In this document: piece after piece, positions 62,315 to 64,000 of the stretch
How the letters are laid out: every line of letters begins with the position of its first letter
How positions within the stretch are numbered: the stretch's first letter is position 1
NCBI GenBank assembly: GCA_002084425.1
Contig: NBLN01000014.1
Span: 1-64,000, forward strand
DNA: 64,000 nucleotides
Direction: 5' to 3'
Source: Desulfobacteraceae bacterium 4572_130
Lineage (GTDB): Bacteria; Desulfobacterota; Desulfobacteria; Desulfobacterales; Desulfobacteraceae
Notes under the pieces: model-generated
Database searches by the model: none
Seen by the model: the letters and a program-made list of their open reading frames with translations, nothing else
Told to the model about the DNA's origin: nothing
Position numbers and translations under genes: made by a program

Positions 62315-63085
62315 ATGGATATAGCATCTCTTATAGGTATTTTTTCAGGCATCTTCCTTATTGCGAATGCAATTTTTCTAGGGGGAGATATACATAATTT
62401 TATCAATGTTAAAGGTTTTATGATAGTTATTGGTGGGACAGTTGCCACAACTTTTCTGACATTTCAATTTAAAGATGTCCAGGCAGCTTTTAGAGCTGCA
62501 TATTTTGTGTTTTCCAAAGACAAAGAAGATGCTAATGAAGTTGTTGAAATAATGATTAAACTATGTAACATCAGCAGAAGACAAGGTTTTATAGAGCTTA
62601 GTAAAGTACAAACCAGTTCAAATTTTTTAAAAAAAGCATGCGGTTTGATTGCTGATGGTTCAACTAATGAAGTTATCAGAGCTGCATTACAAACTGAAAT
62701 AGAATCATTAAAAATAAGACATTTTATTGTCCAGGATGTATTTAAAAAAATGGGAACATATTCTCCAGCATTTGGTATGATAGGTACTTTGATAGGACTT
62801 ATACAAATGCTTAGTAATCTTCATGATCCTTCAACTATTGGACCTGGTATGGCGGTTGCTATTTTAACAACATTTTATGGATCTTTAATGTCAACCATGT
62901 TTTTTATGCCAATTGCAGGGAAACTAAGAGCAAGAACAGTAATGGAAGTAATAAATCGTGAAATAATGCTTGAAGGTTCAATATCAATTATAAATAATAA
63001 CAATCCTTTAATTGTATATGAAAAACTATCATCTTTTGTTTCTGAAAAACTTAGAAAACCATTTAATGATATAAGTGCCAGGTAG
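62315..63085 (+). CDS. motA: flagellar motor stator protein MotA
   Basis: 256 residues from the ATG at 62315 (MDIASLIGIFSGI), preferred over an upstream TTG at 62294 because the family starts here. Four membrane helices in the PomA/MotA plan: IGIFSGIFLIANAIFL, FMIVIGGTVATTF, then MGTYSPAFGMIGTLIGLIQML and AVAILTTFYGSLMSTMFFMPIAGKL. The large cytoplasmic loop holds charged residues that touch FliG. It forms the ion-conducting stator with MotB, encoded 9 bp downstream. A MITE lies directly upstream and may affect expression. Confidence 0.95.
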   Translation: MDIASLIGIFSGIFLIANAIFLGGDIHNFINVKGFMIVIGGTVATTFLTFQFKDVQAAFRAAYFVFSKDKEDANEVVEIMIKLCNISRRQGFIELSKVQTSSNFLKKACGLIADGSTNEVIRAALQTEIESLKIRHFIVQDVFKKMGTYSPAFGMIGTLIGLIQMLSNLHDPSTIGPGMAVAILTTFYGSLMSTMFFMPIAGKLRARTVMEVINREIMLEGSISIINNNNPLIVYEKLSSFVSEKLRKPFNDISAR

Positions 63086-63094
63086 GACAGGATA

Positions 63095-63817
63095 ATGAAA
63101 GAACAACGTATACCCCCCCTCCTAATCTCTGATGATGATGATAAAATATGGCTTGTAACTTATGCTGATCTTATGACACTTATTTTAGTGTTTTTTGTCT
63201 TTCTTTTTTCCGTAAGTTCATTTACACAAGAAAACTACAAATCAGCCATTGTAAAAATAAAAACTCAGATTGAAAGTGAAACTAGTTTAACAGGACTTAT
63301 GGAACTTATGGAAATTCCTGAATCAGCAGCAAAAAAAATAACTATAGAAAAAATTACTGGTATGCATGCAAGCGAACAAACAATATTAGATGATATTAAC
63401 AAATTTATTCGTAGTCAAAATCAAGATAAAAATATCGCACCCTATAAACTTAATGGAAAAATAATTGTTAGAGTAAATGGAAAAGCACTTTTTGATTCCG
63501 GCTCTATTGATATAAAATCAGAAGCTACATCTATTCTAGATGAAATTGTAAAACTTATTCTTGGCTATCCTGAATACAATGTTAATATTAAAGGTCATAC
63601 AGATAATATGCCTATATCTTCAGGGAGCTATCCATCGAACTGGGAGTTGTCTGCCTTAAGAGCTACTAGTGTATTAAAGTTTCTTGTTGAAAAAGGCATT
63701 AGACCACAAAGACTTACTGCAACAGGATATGGCGAAGTAATGCCCCTTGTTCTCAATATTTCAGAAAAAAACAGGGCAATAAACAGAAGAGTTGAATTTG
63801 TTCTGGAAAAAAAATGA
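63095..63817 (+). CDS. motB: flagellar motor stator protein MotB
   Basis: 240 residues. A single membrane helix near the N terminus (VTYADLMTLILVFFVFLFSV) carries the ion-binding Asp (D25), followed by a plug/linker. The C-terminal OmpA-like peptidoglycan-binding domain has IKGHTDNMPISSGSYPSNWELSALRA-type sequence, TATGYGEVMPL and NRAINRRVEFVL. It anchors the stator to the cell wall. The AGGACAGG site and 9-bp gap show an operon with motA. The pair indicates a flagellated cell. Confidence 0.95.
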   Translation: MKEQRIPPLLISDDDDKIWLVTYADLMTLILVFFVFLFSVSSFTQENYKSAIVKIKTQIESETSLTGLMELMEIPESAAKKITIEKITGMHASEQTILDDINKFIRSQNQDKNIAPYKLNGKIIVRVNGKALFDSGSIDIKSEATSILDEIVKLILGYPEYNVNIKGHTDNMPISSGSYPSNWELSALRATSVLKFLVEKGIRPQRLTATGYGEVMPLVLNISEKNRAINRRVEFVLEKK

Positions 63818-63895
63818 AATTTTTTTTATATGCTTTTATAGCTTAAAATATAAAACAGATAAAAATGACAAATTGATTTAATACATAATAAAATG

Positions 63896-64000
63896 AGAGC
63901 TTTGCACAATCGTTGCATTATTATTAGATTATGCAGGATGCAACTTGTGGCATCAAGTTTTTTTATGAAAATTGTAATTTCCCACAACCTTTCTTTCCCC
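63896..64000. mobile_element. left end of a mobile element running out of the window
   Basis: GAGAGCTTTGCACAATCGTTGC matches the terminal sequence of the MITE family (GAGCTTTGTACAATCG at 18195-18210, inverted; GTGCAAAGCTC at 62274-62284), but the sequence after it (GATGCAACTTGTGGCATC palindrome, then a T-run) is different. It could be the terminus of the full-length IS that mobilises the MITEs, or another MITE subtype. It is cut by the window end. Confidence 0.4.

Overview
The window is strongly AT-rich DNA with very A/T-biased codons. It probably comes from an anaerobic sulfate-reducer-like bacterium of the Desulfobacterota (Desulfobacterales). The evidence is enzymes of the anaerobic benzoyl-CoA (Bam) pathway, a reverse rubrerythrin with a rubredoxin and an FprA remnant, a multi-FeS NuoG/GltD-type oxidoreductase, a TRAP transporter and MotAB. 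The species is not identifiable from sequence alone.

Layout. 0-0.7 kb: a small cassette-like ORF between two integron attC-like elements. 0.7-7.5 kb: housekeeping genes recB, a Nudix hydrolase, nadA and a nifS-type desulfurase. 7.6-11.4 kb: a two-gene BcgI-like restriction-modification system (nuclease-methylase fusion plus specificity subunit). 11.4-19.9 kb (minus strand): TRAP transporter dctPQM, an MIO-type ammonia-lyase/aminomutase with a TSG triad, an EamA permease, a beta-phenylalanine-type aminotransferase and a BKACE beta-keto-acid cleavage enzyme. 20.1-25.9 kb (minus strand): a Bam-type operon of thiolase, DUF35 protein, had (bamQ), hydrolase, SDR and oah (bamA, frameshifted). Together these two blocks suggest a route alpha-amino acid -> beta-aryl amino acid -> aroyl-acetate -> aroyl-CoA -> ring cleavage -> glutaryl-CoA. 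This is my main metabolic inference. 26-32.7 kb: SIMPL protein, M48 lipoprotein peptidase, NuoG/GltD fusion, HNH nuclease, Era and a PlsC-like acyltransferase. 32.8-34.6 kb: oxygen-defence genes and remnants.

34.7-57.2 kb is a defence and mobile island. It opens with a DUF4062-CHAT-STAND-TPR protein. It then holds metallo-hydrolase and methyltransferase genes separated by attC-like sites, a shattered type I R-M locus (truncated hsdM, an OLD-family ATPase/TOPRIM nuclease inserted, a duplicated hsdM 5' end, an hsdS fragment, two broken DUF1016 genes, an intact hsdR), a nuclease fragment, a Y1-transposase remnant and a 14-bp tandem repeat. It closes with a 1678-residue protein combining AAA ATPase, TIR, NACHT, pentapeptide repeats and nine WD40 repeats, and a rhuM gene interrupted by a short repeat. 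A tRNA-Lys gene lies just beyond. 57.7-63.8 kb: a Yej-like peptide transporter lacking permeases here, and motAB.

Two short dispersed repeat families run through the window. One is an ~85-bp REP-like element ending in CTGCCTTATGGCAG, usually placed exactly at gene stop codons. The other is a ~170-200-bp MITE-like family with ends resembling GAG(C)TTTG(C)ACAAT. Both have inserted recently enough to break or separate genes.
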